Shown: positions 1 to 9,906, counted from the first letter of the stretch. The stretch is 64,000 nucleotides of DNA from Aphanomyces cochlioides (GCA_019828595.1 JAHQRK010000010.1:496001-560000), one strand, 5' to 3'. The notes: generated from the sequence alone by a model not told the origin. Numbers and translations: made by a program.

Positions 1-656
1 GTGTGCATGCCTTCTGTGCTTTGCTTCTCGTGCACTTGCTCTGAATCCCATGCAGCATGGTCGTCAACTCCAAAAAAGAAAAGCAAAATGCAATCCCTTG
101 AAGAAATGATTATGGGTTTAAAGATTAATTTAAAGAGGTCTGTTTAAGCATACTTTAACTCAATGTCTCGTTTCTGTTTCGTAAAGGAGTGAATATAAGG
201 AAATCGAGAATTTTCGGAAAGCCTTTGACTTTCATTTTCACCAACGGTTTTGACCTCCAATCTGGACAGGTCCAAGTTCCCGAAATTCAACTTTCGAACT
301 GTTGTAACATTGACCTTCAGCTTCCGGATAAATGTAATAGAATCCCCAACCCGCCAGAATCATAATGGAGAGCATTGCAAGAGATTTCGACAATTTTCTT
401 TACGTCGTCACGATTCCAATGACAGCGCCAAGTCAATCGAGCACTTATTGTCAATTTACTCTCCGTCATGACGTTGAACTAACTTGGTGCATGAATGCTG
501 ATCAAGCGCATCCGGTAATTTCTAGCTCAAAACCTCATGGCTCTGGAGCTCAAAATAATTTTTGCTTCAGACAAGGGTGAAATTTCAGCAGCCAATGAAG
601 TCACGCCATTTCGAAAATGAAAGTGAAAAAGAAAGTATTATATGATAAAAGCCGAG
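1..656. other. AT-rich stretch, no gene seen
   Basis: Only short open frames occur here (near 250-580 on the plus strand) and none resembles a known protein. The composition is AT-rich, with several TTTAAA-type runs around 115-150. I see no repeat or RNA gene in it. Confidence 0.5.
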
Positions 657-683
657 TACAGTGGAATCGAGAATGGTACGCCA
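657..683 (+). repeat. Left terminal inverted repeat of the pogo-type element
   Basis: It begins TACAGTGGAATCGAGAATGG and pairs with 2579-2605 in inverted orientation at 25 of 27 positions. It includes the TA target duplication at its outer edge. Confidence 0.88.
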
Positions 684-1232
684 CATTTTACTTCGAGGGT
701 TAGGTCCAAAATTCAAAATAACACACTATGATTGGTTGAGTCTCTTCGAACTTCGCGAAAATATCTAGCCAATCATATCATGTAGAAGTGAAATTTTTTT
801 CAAGACATTTTTTAAAATGCATTTTTAATAGGATATTAAAAAAGAGAGTACTCAACAAGTAGAAAATGACCTGAATCAGAAACTTTACGATCAAATTCAA
901 TGAGATATGAACTCAAAGAGATCATGTTTTATATTATTGTCTTTATCAATCACAAATATGTTGATTGGAAAAGGGGATAATAGGGGTCAGAATAGTGTAG
1001 GGGACTATGGTAGCAGAAATTGGCGTGGCTGATGAGCTCGTGAGTTCGAATCCCCTTCAAGCAATAATTTTTCCATAAAAATCAATAATTTTCCCGCAAT
1101 CAATATCAATAATTTTTACACAATAAATATATTTTTCGGCTCAAATACAGTGAAGAATCAATTAGCAGACAATCAAAGCCGTTGATGCGTCTACAATGAA
1201 GATGATCATTTAGACATGTATTATTGTGTTAC

Positions 1233-2441
1233 TCACTCCGCATCTAACCCACGCCTATCAGGCAATGCCTTTTCAAAACTACGTCGAATGTCGTCGCTAC
1301 TGACCATACCCCAAGCCGTAATCGCTCGTTTGATGAGTGAGAGACGCTTTTGGCGACACGTAGTTGACTCTTCGTCATCATGATCGTCGCCATCACCGCC
1401 AACCAATTCTTCTTCGAGCCACAGGTCGCGCATATATCGCTTGAAGGGAGCCATTACTCCCATATCCAAGGGCTGGAGCACAGACGTAGTATTGGGAGGT
1501 AATGGACACAACGTACTTCCCAGTTCTTCCGAGACAATGCGACGGGCTTCTTCGGTCACGTGAGCTTCAAAGTTATCCACCAGTATGACTGACTGATCAG
1601 TCAACTCGCCATTCAACACGTCACGTAGATACACCTTCCAAATTTCTGCGTCCATCCAGGCCCTCTTTTGGACCGCATAGTAGTGCCCTTGAGGATACGT
1701 TGGAAGCTCGTACGTTTCAATCAGGCCACCCTTTGTACCACGTACCACAAACATGATGGGCAGCTTAGAACCATCCGCTCGGGCAGCCAACACCGCCGTA
1801 ATCCTCAACGAGTTCATCTCGCCAGCCGATATCTTGGCGTTGCCACCCCGTAGGGACAGAATGTACCGTGGAGGAGTGTCGTAATATATTGCAGTTTCGT
1901 CAATGTTGATGATTGCGTCCTTTCCATGGCCTTGATATGTTCGATGGAAGTCATCGGCAAAATCGTCGCGAATTGCAAGTAGCTCAGCTTGCTTGATCTT
2001 GGACTTGCCTGCTCTTTGACGCGAGAATCCATTGCGGTCGGCAAATTCTCGCAATAGCCGCACCAGACTGTTGTAGCCTCTTCCTTCGGTCTTGTTGTCG
2101 AGGTATCGGAGGAGCCACTCTCGTTGGTTGTGCTTGACCCAATGAATCAGATGCAGGACAGTCAAGGCTTGCTCAGATTCCCGCATCTGATTCATGAAGG
2201 CAAGCAAGCCAGGAGGGTCCACGAAGCATGGAGGTCGGCCACCGGGTGTGAGTTTCTTGCGCTTGCAGTCGCCGTTGTAACCCAGGATGGCATCAGCATT
2301 GTCGAGCCACGTGCGGAGCGTTCTTCGTGGAAGCTTCGTTTCTCGTTGAACATCGGCCAGAGAAGTTTCTTGGATCCTGCAGAGGATCTTCTTCATGAGC
2401 ATCGAGTAGGCGGTTTTCGGCTTCATTGAGGGTGTCGACAC
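1233..2441 (-). CDS. Pogo/Tigger-like DDE_1 transposase
   Basis: This is a 402-residue uninterrupted reading frame. Residues 1-60 look like a CENP-B/pogo-type helix-turn-helix (RETKLPRRTLRTWL). The DDE_1 catalytic core follows, with three acidic residues in recognisable contexts: D181 in INIDETAIYY, D289 in VILVDNFEAH and D326 in SVLQPLDMGVMAPFK. The second-to-third spacing of 36 residues fits the pogo/Tigger branch (DD29-36D). The frame ends with an acidic tail. It should cut and paste the surrounding element by binding the terminal inverted repeats. Nothing in the frame suggests inactivation. Domesticated relatives of this family (CENP-B, jerky) exist, but the intact flanking repeats argue for a real transposon. 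Confidence 0.9.
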   Translation of the reverse strand: MSTPSMKPKTAYSMLMKKILCRIQETSLADVQRETKLPRRTLRTWLDNADAILGYNGDCKRKKLTPGGRPPCFVDPPGLLAFMNQMRESEQALTVLHLIHWVKHNQREWLLRYLDNKTEGRGYNSLVRLLREFADRNGFSRQRAGKSKIKQAELLAIRDDFADDFHRTYQGHGKDAIINIDETAIYYDTPPRYILSLRGGNAKISAGEMNSLRITAVLAARADGSKLPIMFVVRGTKGGLIETYELPTYPQGHYYAVQKRAWMDAEIWKVYLRDVLNGELTDQSVILVDNFEAHVTEEARRIVSEELGSTLCPLPPNTTSVLQPLDMGVMAPFKRYMRDLWLEEELVGGDGDDHDDEESTTCRQKRLSLIKRAITAWGMVSSDDIRRSFEKALPDRRGLDAE

Positions 2442-2578
2442 TCCAACTTCAAAACTTAACTGAAACGCTCGTTTTTTAAATTGAATGACATGGCGGGCGC
2501 GGGAATATTATTATGACCAATCAGATTAAGATATTTCGTAAAAAATTCTATTGGCTAAATTTCGCCAACTTTCTTCAG

Positions 2579-2605
2579 TGGCGTATCATTCTCGATTTCA
2601 CTGTA
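2579..2605 (-). repeat. Right terminal inverted repeat of the pogo-type element
   Basis: It ends in ...TTTCACTGTA and is the inverted partner of 657-683, with two mismatches. The terminal TA is the presumed target duplication. Confidence 0.88.
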
Positions 2606-3780
2606 GTCAACTGTGTTTTCTCCAGTCATGTGTTTGGTGACTGTTGGACTGCACTGCACTTATTCTCTTTATCAAAACGTGCTCCTTCAGATTATTCAAT
2701 TTCCTTCACTGTCATATAATTATGTGATTGGACAAATTTCACCAATCAAACGCGACGCTCTTGGTGAAAAACGGTTAAAAAATACACTCATGAAAGATAT
2801 TCGATGTAATTTCGAGCACCACCATGTACTTTCCATGATTCTTTGACAACTACTACAAAAATAGGGAGGTTTCGCAAGTCGTGTTTTCCTATTCCCATTT
2901 AAATCTCCGGTTGAATGGGATGTGGAGTGGGAGAGTTTGGTTTGCAGTTTCGCAACTGATCGGGCTATTTGCATCATGTCTAAGTATAGAAGCTAATTTG
3001 AGAGGACTGCACAGTTTCGTAATCTCTTTGGGACGAAACTTGTCCTGCTTGCAATGTTCCAGATTGCGTTAGGTCCGAGGGAAGTGTAATGTATGTCTTT
3101 ACAATTATTTGTTCAATTCCCATGTCATTTTTGGGAACTGAATTCAAATTTACGTCATGAATCGCATCAACCGATAAATTGTGCGTTTACTGTGTACATT
3201 CGTTTTAATGAGTTCTTTTGGATAATTTATACGTACCTTACGTTATTGACATACTTAGCAACAACATCAGACACCCCTGAAGAAGGAACTAACCCTCGGT
3301 GAAGTGGGATATCGGAGATATCCTCGTACACACTATCCTCGGAACTTATGCGGCTTGCACTACGTGTGTATCGATGGGCCAAGAAGAAGAAGTTAAGTCT
3401 TGACGTCATCATGAGTACAGTGCCGTGTCCCCGTAGAGCGACCACATATTCCTCAAGTCAGCTTCAATTTCAATATGCGTGACCCGGACGCTTTCGATTT
3501 GATGTTCGTGGGGTTTTACAGCTTACAGCCCTTCTTGGCATCCCAAATGTTGTGGCGACGTCCAACCGAGACCGTGTGTTGGGTGTGGAAGCAATGTGCA
3601 TTACATTACGACGGTCCTACGTCCTATTACGTTCTACTACATGTTGGCTACCTTTGGTCGCTCTAGAGAGCACTCTGTCAAAACTTTAACCACATGATCA
3701 ACTTGATTTGCAGTCTATGGAATGATGTGATTTAGTGCAATAAGAACTTGGTAAGGTCGAGAATCTCACGATATTTATTG
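2606..3780. other. Intergenic, no supported gene
   Basis: Short frames occur on both strands (for example near 3227-3445 minus and 3475-3666 plus), but none shows a recognisable domain or splice pattern. The stretch lies between two transposon-derived segments and may be decayed repeat DNA. Confidence 0.4.
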
Positions 3781-3784
3781 GCTA

Positions 3785-4035
3785 TTCACGCCAAGGGATC
3801 CGCTTTGACAAGCGTTTGGGCTTTTCCAGACGGGACAAAGTTTGAATCCTGTCGAATTGACTCAACATCGCAAGGTGTGGCAGGTAAAAATCTTCAAAAA
3901 CGTATCTACTCAGGCCACACGTAAGCATTGGGTTATATTTCAAGGATTGACAACCACCGATGGCTTATGCATACATTTCTTTGGTCCTGTCGAAGACAGT
4001 CGACACGACGTCACTCTGCTTAGAGCAAGCAAATT
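3785..4035 (+). pseudogene. Decayed DDE_Tnp_4 (PIF/Harbinger-like) transposase fragment
   Basis: Two plus-strand frames join to a recognisable piece of a Harbinger-type transposase. The first, up to about 3918, reads FPDGTKFESCRI and ends KRIYSGH. After a frameshift, the second reads FQGLTTTDGLCIHFFGP followed by RHDVTLLR. DGT, YSGH, LTT.DGL and GP-x(4)-RHD are landmarks of the first half of the DDE_Tnp_4 domain. The D-D-E remainder is missing. At about 4035 the similarity stops and antisense Myb/SANT-like sequence begins, so two degraded elements appear joined or nested here. Confidence 0.6.
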
Positions 4036-4039
4036 GCAA

Positions 4040-4665
4040 TCGCAACTGACCTCAAGCTCCTTTTCACGGATCGCCAACTCTTTCTCACTTTCGTTTTCGA
4101 TTGCTGCGGCCAATCTTTTTCGTCGATAGTCTGTCGGAGCATTTCTTTTCTTTTCGTCGTTCTCACCCAAATCATTGCGGCGCTTCATTGTAGCCATGGC
4201 AGCTTCTCTAACTAACATCCCAGTTTTCTCTATCATAACTTTTTCATCCACTACATTGCTTCGTTTTGTAGTGGCTCTTGTTTTGATATCATCCAGCTGC
4301 ATTGTCAGGTCGTCCAGCAAGAGGTGTCGCTCACTTTCCTCTTCGCTCACACCAGAGAGCTTTGCAAATTCTAGGTTAAATCGTCGGTGGTCGTCAATAA
4401 GTGCAAGAAAACGATTCTGAACTCTTCGTCCATCCACGATGAGATGGAAACTGTCACAGCTCATGAGAGCCTCTGCGAGCAATCGCCAATTCTTTGTTAC
4501 TTTCCTTTCTCAGCCGCAAAGGGAAGATCTGCAGCGACTTGGATAAGGAGTGCTTTTTCTTCGTCTAAGATCCAGTTTCGACGCTTTTCACCTAGAGACA
4601 TCACAATCGGCTTCGTCTGTGGAACTGGAGTGACTCTCCACAGAAATGGCCAAACGGCCGATGAT
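4040..4665 (-). pseudogene. Myb/SANT-like DNA-binding protein relic with coiled coil
   Basis: The N-terminal part (about 4500-4650) reads KRRNWILDEEKALLIQVA, like the first helices of a trihelix/Myb-SANT domain. A one-base frameshift near 4500 shifts into the frame that reads VTKNWRLLAEALMSC and RRVQNRFLALIDDH, the third helix region. A charged, coiled-coil-like C-terminus follows (DLTMQLDDIKTRAT, ENESEKELAIREKELE). Such proteins often accompany Harbinger-type transposases in oomycete genomes (family knowledge). The frameshift makes this copy a likely pseudogene. Confidence 0.5.
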
Positions 4666-4896
4666 TACTAGCGACCTACTAAGCCTATGCGACATCCAGG
4701 GCGGGCACTAAAAAACCTGTGACCGGGAGACTAGCGATGTTTGGTACTTTCGACCAACCTACCGGTCAAAAACATACGGTTTGAAGATCGAGCAAGTGAT
4801 CATTTCAGATATTGACGGATTATTTAATCAGTCACTGACACAGTTTATATGTCACAGATCATTTACAAGTGAAAGGATGACTTATTAGATGACTGT

Positions 4897-5172
4897 TCAT
4901 TTATGACGTTCTGATATGAATATGAGTATATGAACAAGAGATCTAATGCTTTCGATAGAGATATCGACATGCCGCCGATTTAGGTCGTTGGCAATTCGTG
5001 ACCACTTCTCCATGACGAAGCCATGGTCAGCCTCCCATGGCTTCTCATGAACAACTTGACGGAGCAAGGCGATGTCGTGGCGGCACGCAAACTTGCCAAT
5101 GGATGGCTCGACATGTTCGGAGTCATGCGCTTCTTTGTCTTCTCTTGGCATGACTTCTACACTGGTCAACAT
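4897..5172 (-). pseudogene. Fragment of a second Myb/SANT-like protein
   Basis: A 91-codon minus-strand frame contains HDIALLRQVVHEKPW and EKWSRIANDLNRR, resembling a SANT/Myb-like three-helix domain. No continuation with the usual acidic and coiled-coil tail is visible, so this looks like an isolated fragment near the relics at 3785-4665. It could also be a first exon of a gene I cannot follow. Confidence 0.35.
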
Positions 5173-5441
5173 ACAAGAGCTTATTCAATACGGATATGTA
5201 TTAAATGTACGGATACGACTTCTCTCCGAATCCCAACCAACGAACAAGTTTTCAGCTTTCGTCATGCAAAACCTGAAGTGAGTTCAGGTTTCACTCCTCC
5301 TTCAGGAATAATTTTTTAGAGGTTTATCATTTTATACAAGAAACCCAAAATGTCAACCCAAAATTTGGTGCTTCGAATACTCTCTATTGACCCAGCTTAT
5401 AAGGATTCACACGAATAAACTTACTACTCGCTGTTTACCGC

Positions 5442-5525
5442 TTGGCACGTGGCTCACCGGTTAGAGCGACGGCATCACAGCGATAGAGGAAGGGGCCCGG
5501 GTTCAATCCCGGGCAGTGGCAAGTC
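5442..5525 (+). repeat. tRNA-derived sequence, probable SINE head
   Basis: The segment has a perfect tRNA D-arm (GCTC, loop ACCGGTTA, GAGC; A-box-like) and a perfect T-arm (CCGGG-TTCAATC-CCGGG; B-box-like) at the right distance. The acceptor strands and anticodon stem do not pair, so it is not a functional tRNA. An AT-rich tail follows directly. This is the usual structure of a tRNA-derived SINE with internal RNA polymerase III promoter boxes. It lies just beyond the 3' end of the transposase gene at 5618-6871. Confidence 0.6.
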
Positions 5526-5617
5526 TTTTTCCAAAAATAGAAAAAATGTAAAAAAATGCATATATATTATGAAAAATTGTATGCAATGTAAATGTGCATA
5601 TAAAGGCCTTGAAAAGA

Positions 5618-6871
5618 CTAAGAGAACGAACGGCGACGATCAAATTCGGGAGATTGCGTGTGAGCTTCAAGTCGTCTCGCTCTACGAGCTCGGTAGCGAG
5701 CTTGAGTTCCAGCGCGCTTTCTTGACGCTTCGTGGGCCATGCTGCTGTAGCGAGACAACACACACTGATAGAATGAGCCATCCGAACCACGCAGAGGCAT
5801 TCTCGCCACGTGGGCATTTGTCAAAGCAAAGCAGATACGCGACACACGGTTGAATCGCGACTCATTCCACTTGAAGGTCGCATACATACACTTCCAAAGA
5901 TTGCATACGCGACCAAAGTAGTTCTCGACGAGAACACGGTCTGAAGAAACTCTTGAGTTTCTCTCAATTTCTCGTGGAGTCAGCATGGATCCTTGTGGCT
6001 TCCTCTTGGGTTGAATTGATCGCACCTCATGTTGAATTCCTTGGTAGCCCATGTCAACCAACACACTCCACGAATCGGGCCATCTCTCTGAGCCTTCGTC
6101 ATGATCAGTTATGTTCTCTTCATCTTCCGTCTTCTTGAGCATCTTAATGTGAACGTCACGGCGATTGAGAAAGATGGTGAAGTCAGACACCGAACCAGGG
6201 GAAAAACTTGACAGGTCGACTGCAAAGCCTGGGTACGCCACTGAACATTCCAACTTGAGACCATAAAGTTTGTGCTTCCCAGAGTAATAGTGCTTCGCTT
6301 CATTAAATTGACCACTTGGTCTGTATCCAGGTTGGAATTTGACATCGGTACAATACAGAGCAGACGGGAAGTTGCCAAAGCTGTTTCCTTTGTCCATCTG
6401 CGAAGCCATGCTTACCGGCTTCACGTAGTGATCGTAGAGGACTGGCTCAATAGCTTCGAAAACGCGATAGACAAGCTTTTCAAACGTCGATTGCTTCATG
6501 TTGAAGTCAAGCGCGTGCTTGTCCCAAGCATTGAAATGCTTAAGGACCGTCAGTGTCATAAAGAGAGCGTCTTTGGGAGACGTCGGCGATTTTCGTCCAC
6601 GTCCGAGAGTCCAAAGGGGCACGAGTGTCGTTTCCACAACAGCCCAGATGGAGGCGAATTCGGACTGTGTGAAGTTCATCATAGTAGTCAGTGCAGCATT
6701 GCCGCCTTGGAGAAAGAATCGATCCATGACTGGAGTTGGACTATCATCTTCATCTTCGACTTGTTGGGTGTATTCGAGGTAGACCTGACTCGTTTCTTCG
6801 AGTTGGATATGCTCATCGTCAAGATCTTGTTGAAGACGGCTGATGATAGAGAGAGGGTCCATGGAAGGCAT
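5618..6871 (-). CDS. PIF/Harbinger-type DDE_Tnp_4 transposase
   Basis: An uninterrupted 417-residue frame. The N-terminal third is acidic and helix-rich and contains a PKDALFMTLTVLKHF helix typical of the region preceding the catalytic domain. The catalytic triad is visible: D176 in YCTDVKFQ, D273 in VDMGYQG and E316 in RVLVENYFGRV, the DDE order of the DDE_Tnp_4 family. The C-terminus is basic (SRKRAGTQARYRARRARR). I did not find convincing terminal inverted repeats, so the element boundaries are unknown. The frame appears intact and could encode an active enzyme, or one maintained for another role. Confidence 0.8.
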   Translation of the reverse strand: MPSMDPLSIISRLQQDLDDEHIQLEETSQVYLEYTQQVEDEDDSPTPVMDRFFLQGGNAALTTMMNFTQSEFASIWAVVETTLVPLWTLGRGRKSPTSPKDALFMTLTVLKHFNAWDKHALDFNMKQSTFEKLVYRVFEAIEPVLYDHYVKPVSMASQMDKGNSFGNFPSALYCTDVKFQPGYRPSGQFNEAKHYYSGKHKLYGLKLECSVAYPGFAVDLSSFSPGSVSDFTIFLNRRDVHIKMLKKTEDEENITDHDEGSERWPDSWSVLVDMGYQGIQHEVRSIQPKRKPQGSMLTPREIERNSRVSSDRVLVENYFGRVCNLWKCMYATFKWNESRFNRVSRICFALTNAHVARMPLRGSDGSFYQCVLSRYSSMAHEASRKRAGTQARYRARRARRLEAHTQSPEFDRRRSFS

Positions 6872-7490
6872 CGAGTTCGAAACGGCAAAGATTAATTTGA
6901 GTTATGGATGGTCTAATGCTTGTAAAAGCTTGTCTCTCATGCTGTTGTGCATAGTCATGGCATTTGCGTGGTCATTTCCGTCTATTCCACTTGCATTATA
7001 TTTGAGTATGTCCTTTCTTCAGTGATTGAGTCACATACCATTTGCCCCGCCTCTTCGTCATTTGAATGATAAATTACTATTTAGTGTGTTTATGATCTTT
7101 CAGTTCGTCAAATAGTATGAATATACTGGTATATTGTAAAACGAAACTAAACTGAACAGTAACACTATATATGAGCAAGAGGTCTATTACATGTAGGGAT
7201 ATCACCAAGCAGGAGTTGAGTGGAAGTGCGCAATTTCATTCTACTCATAATAAAAAAATGCTTCTTTAGCGGAATCAAAACCCGCTTGCATTGCACGTGC
7301 GCTTTTCTGGATCGCTCAGCAGTAATCAGACCCAGAAATGCACTGCGAAGCAAGCATAAAGTTTGGTTAGTCCTCAGGCACATGCAGTGTGCCTTGCTTA
7401 TGAAGTATTTCTGCCCAATCGTCCACTCTATTGCACTCTAATTAAACGATAATCTTGAGTAAATCAGGCGATTTACGATTTCTGACAAGT
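6872..7490. other. Intergenic, no supported gene
   Basis: AT-rich DNA upstream of the Harbinger-type transposase gene. Short frames near 7165-7441 on both strands are not recognisable. It probably holds the missing element end and the transposase promoter, but no motif could be assigned. Confidence 0.4.
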
Positions 7491-7724
7491 CAATTTGGAT
7501 TCGTTTTTTGTATCAATCTCCAATCGCGCCAATACATTGGATGAATGAAAATTAGAACAGTACAGCTGTACTTTCTCTCATGGGAACTGTACTTTCTCTC
7601 AAATTTTATTCAGCCAATCACAATCGCCCTAAATATTTATTAGCCAATGGCGTCGATTGGTGAATCGATCCGCCGGCGTGATTCGACTGAACGGGGTCTG
7701 GAAATTCGTATCAAATCAACAATA
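7491..7724 (+). repeat. About 230-bp dispersed repeat, copy 1 (inverted partner at 20721-20944)
   Basis: This stretch is highly similar to the reverse complement of 20721-20944, with a few substitutions and a 10-bp difference near 7560. Both copies contain CCAATC words and two near-identical GTACTTTCTCTC words. Here the repeat ends 36 bp before the first ATG and 84 bp before the probable start codon of the oxidoreductase gene, so it forms the proximal promoter. No transposase or terminal inverted repeat is visible inside it. Confidence 0.85.
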
Positions 7725-7807
7725 AATTTGATTTCATCTTCCCATACATTTTACTCGGCATGTCATTTGACAATTTGCCATGTCAGCCACAGTCAGTTCC
7801 ATCCAAG

Positions 7808-8830
7808 ATGCGCGCCGTGGGGCTCCATGCCCATCTGCCCATTGAAGATCCTTCTTCCCTCCTAGACTTGACGGTCGACGTCCCAACCGTGTCTGGCCAC
7901 GATATCCTGGTCAATGTGAAAGCCATCTCGGTGAATCCCATTGATTTCAAGCAGCGTCGCCCTGCTCCCGACAAGCCAGCGCCACAAGGTCCAAAGATCT
8001 TGGGCTACGATGCGGCCGGAGTCGTTGTTGCGGTGGGCCCCGACGTCACGCTCTTCAAAGTGGGCGATGAAGTCTACTACGCCGGCTCATTGACACGACA
8101 AGGCACCAATGCTGAGTACCATGCTGTGGACGAACGCATTGTTGGTCGCAAGCCCAAGAGTTTGAGCTTTTCAGACGCCGCGGCGTTGCCCCTCACATCG
8201 ATTACAGCATGGGAAGCGATCTTTCACCGCTTGGAAATTCCTCAAAATGCCAACGGGCCAAAGAAATCAGTGCTAATCTTCAATGGCGCTGGTGGCGTCG
8301 GTTCCATTGCGATCCAGCTCTTGAAAAAACTCACGTCCTTGACTGTGATTGCCTCTGCGTCTCGACCGCAATCTTCCGCGTGGGTGACTGAATTGGGCGC
8401 CGACCATGTCGTCAACCACACGCAAGACATTCCAGCCCAGCTCAAATCCATTGGTATCCCCCAAGTTGACTACATTTTGGCCTTCACGGACCTCCCACCG
8501 CATTTCGATGCGATTGTCGAAGTGATTAAACCCCAAGACAAGATCTGCGCGATTGCAACGAGCCCAGAGACCGTGCCAATCCAAAACCTCTTCTCCAAGA
8601 GCGTCACCTTTGTGTGGGAACTCATGTTCACGCGTCCCATCTTCGTCACGGAAGACATTGTCGAGCAACACAATCTCCTCAACCAAGTGAGCGACTTGGT
8701 CGATGCCAAGAGCCTTCGCACGACTGTCGGCGAAGAATTAGGTACAATCAACGCTGCCAACTTGAAAAAAGCGCATGCTGCCTTGGAATCCGGTCGTGTT
8801 GTCGGCAAATTGGTCCTGACTGGCTTTTAA
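7808..8830 (+). CDS. Zinc-type alcohol dehydrogenase-like / quinone oxidoreductase (MDR family)
   Basis: A 340-residue intronless frame of the medium-chain dehydrogenase/reductase superfamily. The N-terminal GroES-like domain reads MRAVGLHAHLPIED, VSVNPIDFKQR and PKILGYDAAGVVVAVG. The Rossmann domain carries the nucleotide-binding GAGGVGSIAIQL motif, followed by ASASR and LGADHVVNH. The catalytic-zinc Cys/His ligands of true alcohol dehydrogenases are absent, as in the NADPH:quinone oxidoreductase/ZADH branch. It is therefore a probable NADPH-dependent reductase of quinones or enones. I chose the ATG at 7808 because MRAVGL is the usual family start; an in-frame ATG at 7760 would add 16 residues. 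The 5' flank is a dispersed repeat. Confidence 0.88.
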   Translation: MRAVGLHAHLPIEDPSSLLDLTVDVPTVSGHDILVNVKAISVNPIDFKQRRPAPDKPAPQGPKILGYDAAGVVVAVGPDVTLFKVGDEVYYAGSLTRQGTNAEYHAVDERIVGRKPKSLSFSDAAALPLTSITAWEAIFHRLEIPQNANGPKKSVLIFNGAGGVGSIAIQLLKKLTSLTVIASASRPQSSAWVTELGADHVVNHTQDIPAQLKSIGIPQVDYILAFTDLPPHFDAIVEVIKPQDKICAIATSPETVPIQNLFSKSVTFVWELMFTRPIFVTEDIVEQHNLLNQVSDLVDAKSLRTTVGEELGTINAANLKKAHAALESGRVVGKLVLTGF

Positions 8831-8837
8831 GACAATT

Positions 8838-9230
8838 CAGAAGTGTGACGTTTATAAGTTGGTCCTTCGTCCAGCAAGTGGGCATTTGAAAAGTGTGACA
8901 TTCACAGCATTGACCGAGGGCATAAGTTTTACTGTCGTGGGGAGCAAACAACCAATGCCACGCTCTTTCTCGTCGGGCTTCAGCAGGATGTCAGGACATT
9001 TCAAACGTGTGAAATTCCTAGTATGGCGATTCTGCTCTTTTCAGCGCACGACGAGAGTCGCCAAGCTGCTCATCTTGGCGGATCAGCTTCATCGCAGCAT
9101 GACGACACTTGAAATATGTGAAATAAACTTCTCTCACAGAAGGTGCGACAGCAACCGCAACGCAAGGGCTCCATTGGTTTTGAACCATGGGTCGAGTACG
9201 ATCAATGGACATTTGAAAAGTGTGAAGAAG
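8838..9230 (+). promoter_or_regulatory. Cluster of four ACATTTSAAATGTGTGA-like motifs at about 105-bp spacing
   Basis: Related words lie at about 8883, 8997, 9106 and 9209, each reading roughly CATTTSAAA-x-x-TGTGA, plus a half-copy (AAGTGTGACG) at 8841. The spacings are 114, 109 and 103 bp. They fill the gap between the oxidoreductase stop codon and the BART gene. The core ACATTTSAAATGT is palindromic. Copies elsewhere in the window (14709, 14744, 30261, 38392) are also intergenic. The function is unknown. Confidence 0.5.
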
Positions 9231-9431
9231 GATATAACACACAATGGAAAGGCATCCCTCCAACAATTCTGAGCGCTCAAGTCGACTTGAAGCTTCACGA
9301 TAAGCTCAGCTTGCCTTATTCCTCATTGCTTCTTTGGTTTCAAAGATTGAAAGAAAACAAGCAGCACGGGAACGGTTTGGTTGACGAAACGACCCGTGAA
9401 ACTGTTTTTTGGTTGGTCTCGTGTCGTCGCT

Positions 9432-9906
9432 ATGTCGATCCTGGAGCGCGCAGCTGAATATTGTGCCTCGCCAGCGTTTGAACGCGTCTTTGACGAATTC
9501 GCAGCGTATGCAGCAGCTTTCATCTTCATAAAACTCACGGTAAGAACCACCGTAGGGAACATGCAGCGGCCTTTGAAGATGCCGCGGAATCCAAGACAGA
9601 CGATGTGGAACACAAGCACGCATATAAAGAACTCCATGCCGAGTACTTGAAACTCTTTGAAGATCGCATCCAAGGTACGATGCGGCGAACTTGCTGTGGA
9701 ATGAACGGCCCGTAGGGTTTCTCGACAAGGAAGAAGTGTCGGCTAAGGACTTTTACGCCGAGTGCGAGCAGGCACTGGAGCGCCACTCGACCAAGTACGC
9801 CGAGTATAGCTGGTTCGTCGATCGGTTGGTCGCGTCGATGGACTACAAGCTCTTTTATGGGCTCATGGTCAACGAAGCACGAGCGCAATTGCGTCGACGC
9901 AAGTAA
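9432..9906 (+). CDS. BART-domain protein (ARL2BP / CFAP36-like)
   Basis: Three exons (9432-9505, 9556-9674, 9716-9906) separated by 50- and 41-nt GT-AG introns give 127 residues. The protein starts MSILERAAEYCASP and continues FEDAAESKTDD, HKHAYKELHAEYLKLFED and KDFYAECEQAL, ending VASMDYKLFYGLMVNEA plus a basic tail. This all-helical layout matches the BART domain, which binds ARL2/ARL3-type GTPases. The order of landmarks is closest to CFAP36/BARTD1. A role at cilia or in ARL signalling is inferred from the family; oomycete zoospores have flagella, so it would fit. The 3' end nearly meets the convergent hydrolase gene. Confidence 0.72.

Larger units (their letters stand above)
657..2605 (-). 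mobile_element. Complete pogo/Tigger-type DNA transposon (Tc1/mariner superfamily)
   Basis: The element is bounded by 27-bp terminal inverted repeats at 657-683 and 2579-2605, which match when one is reverse-complemented except for two mismatches. Both outer ends are TA, the usual target-site duplication of Tc1/mariner elements. The 1.95-kb interior carries one long transposase gene on the minus strand. Subterminal blocks near 735-780 and 2550-2578 also look like imperfect inverted copies (a GCGAAA...AGCCAAT-like word). The intact frame and well-matched ends suggest a young copy. The family assignment follows from the DDE_1-type transposase inside. Confidence 0.85.

Noticed and set aside
1000..1070. 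Possible tRNA-like sequence (GTTCGAATCCC word) inside the pogo element
   Set aside because: Only a B-box-like word is present; no T-stem, D-arm or acceptor pairing could be made.
8209..8889. Several frames on both strands across the oxidoreductase gene
   Set aside because: They are shadows of the well-supported MDR frame.
9306..9728. Minus-strand 140-codon frame opposite the BART gene
   Set aside because: The plus strand splices into a recognisable BART domain; the minus frame matches nothing.
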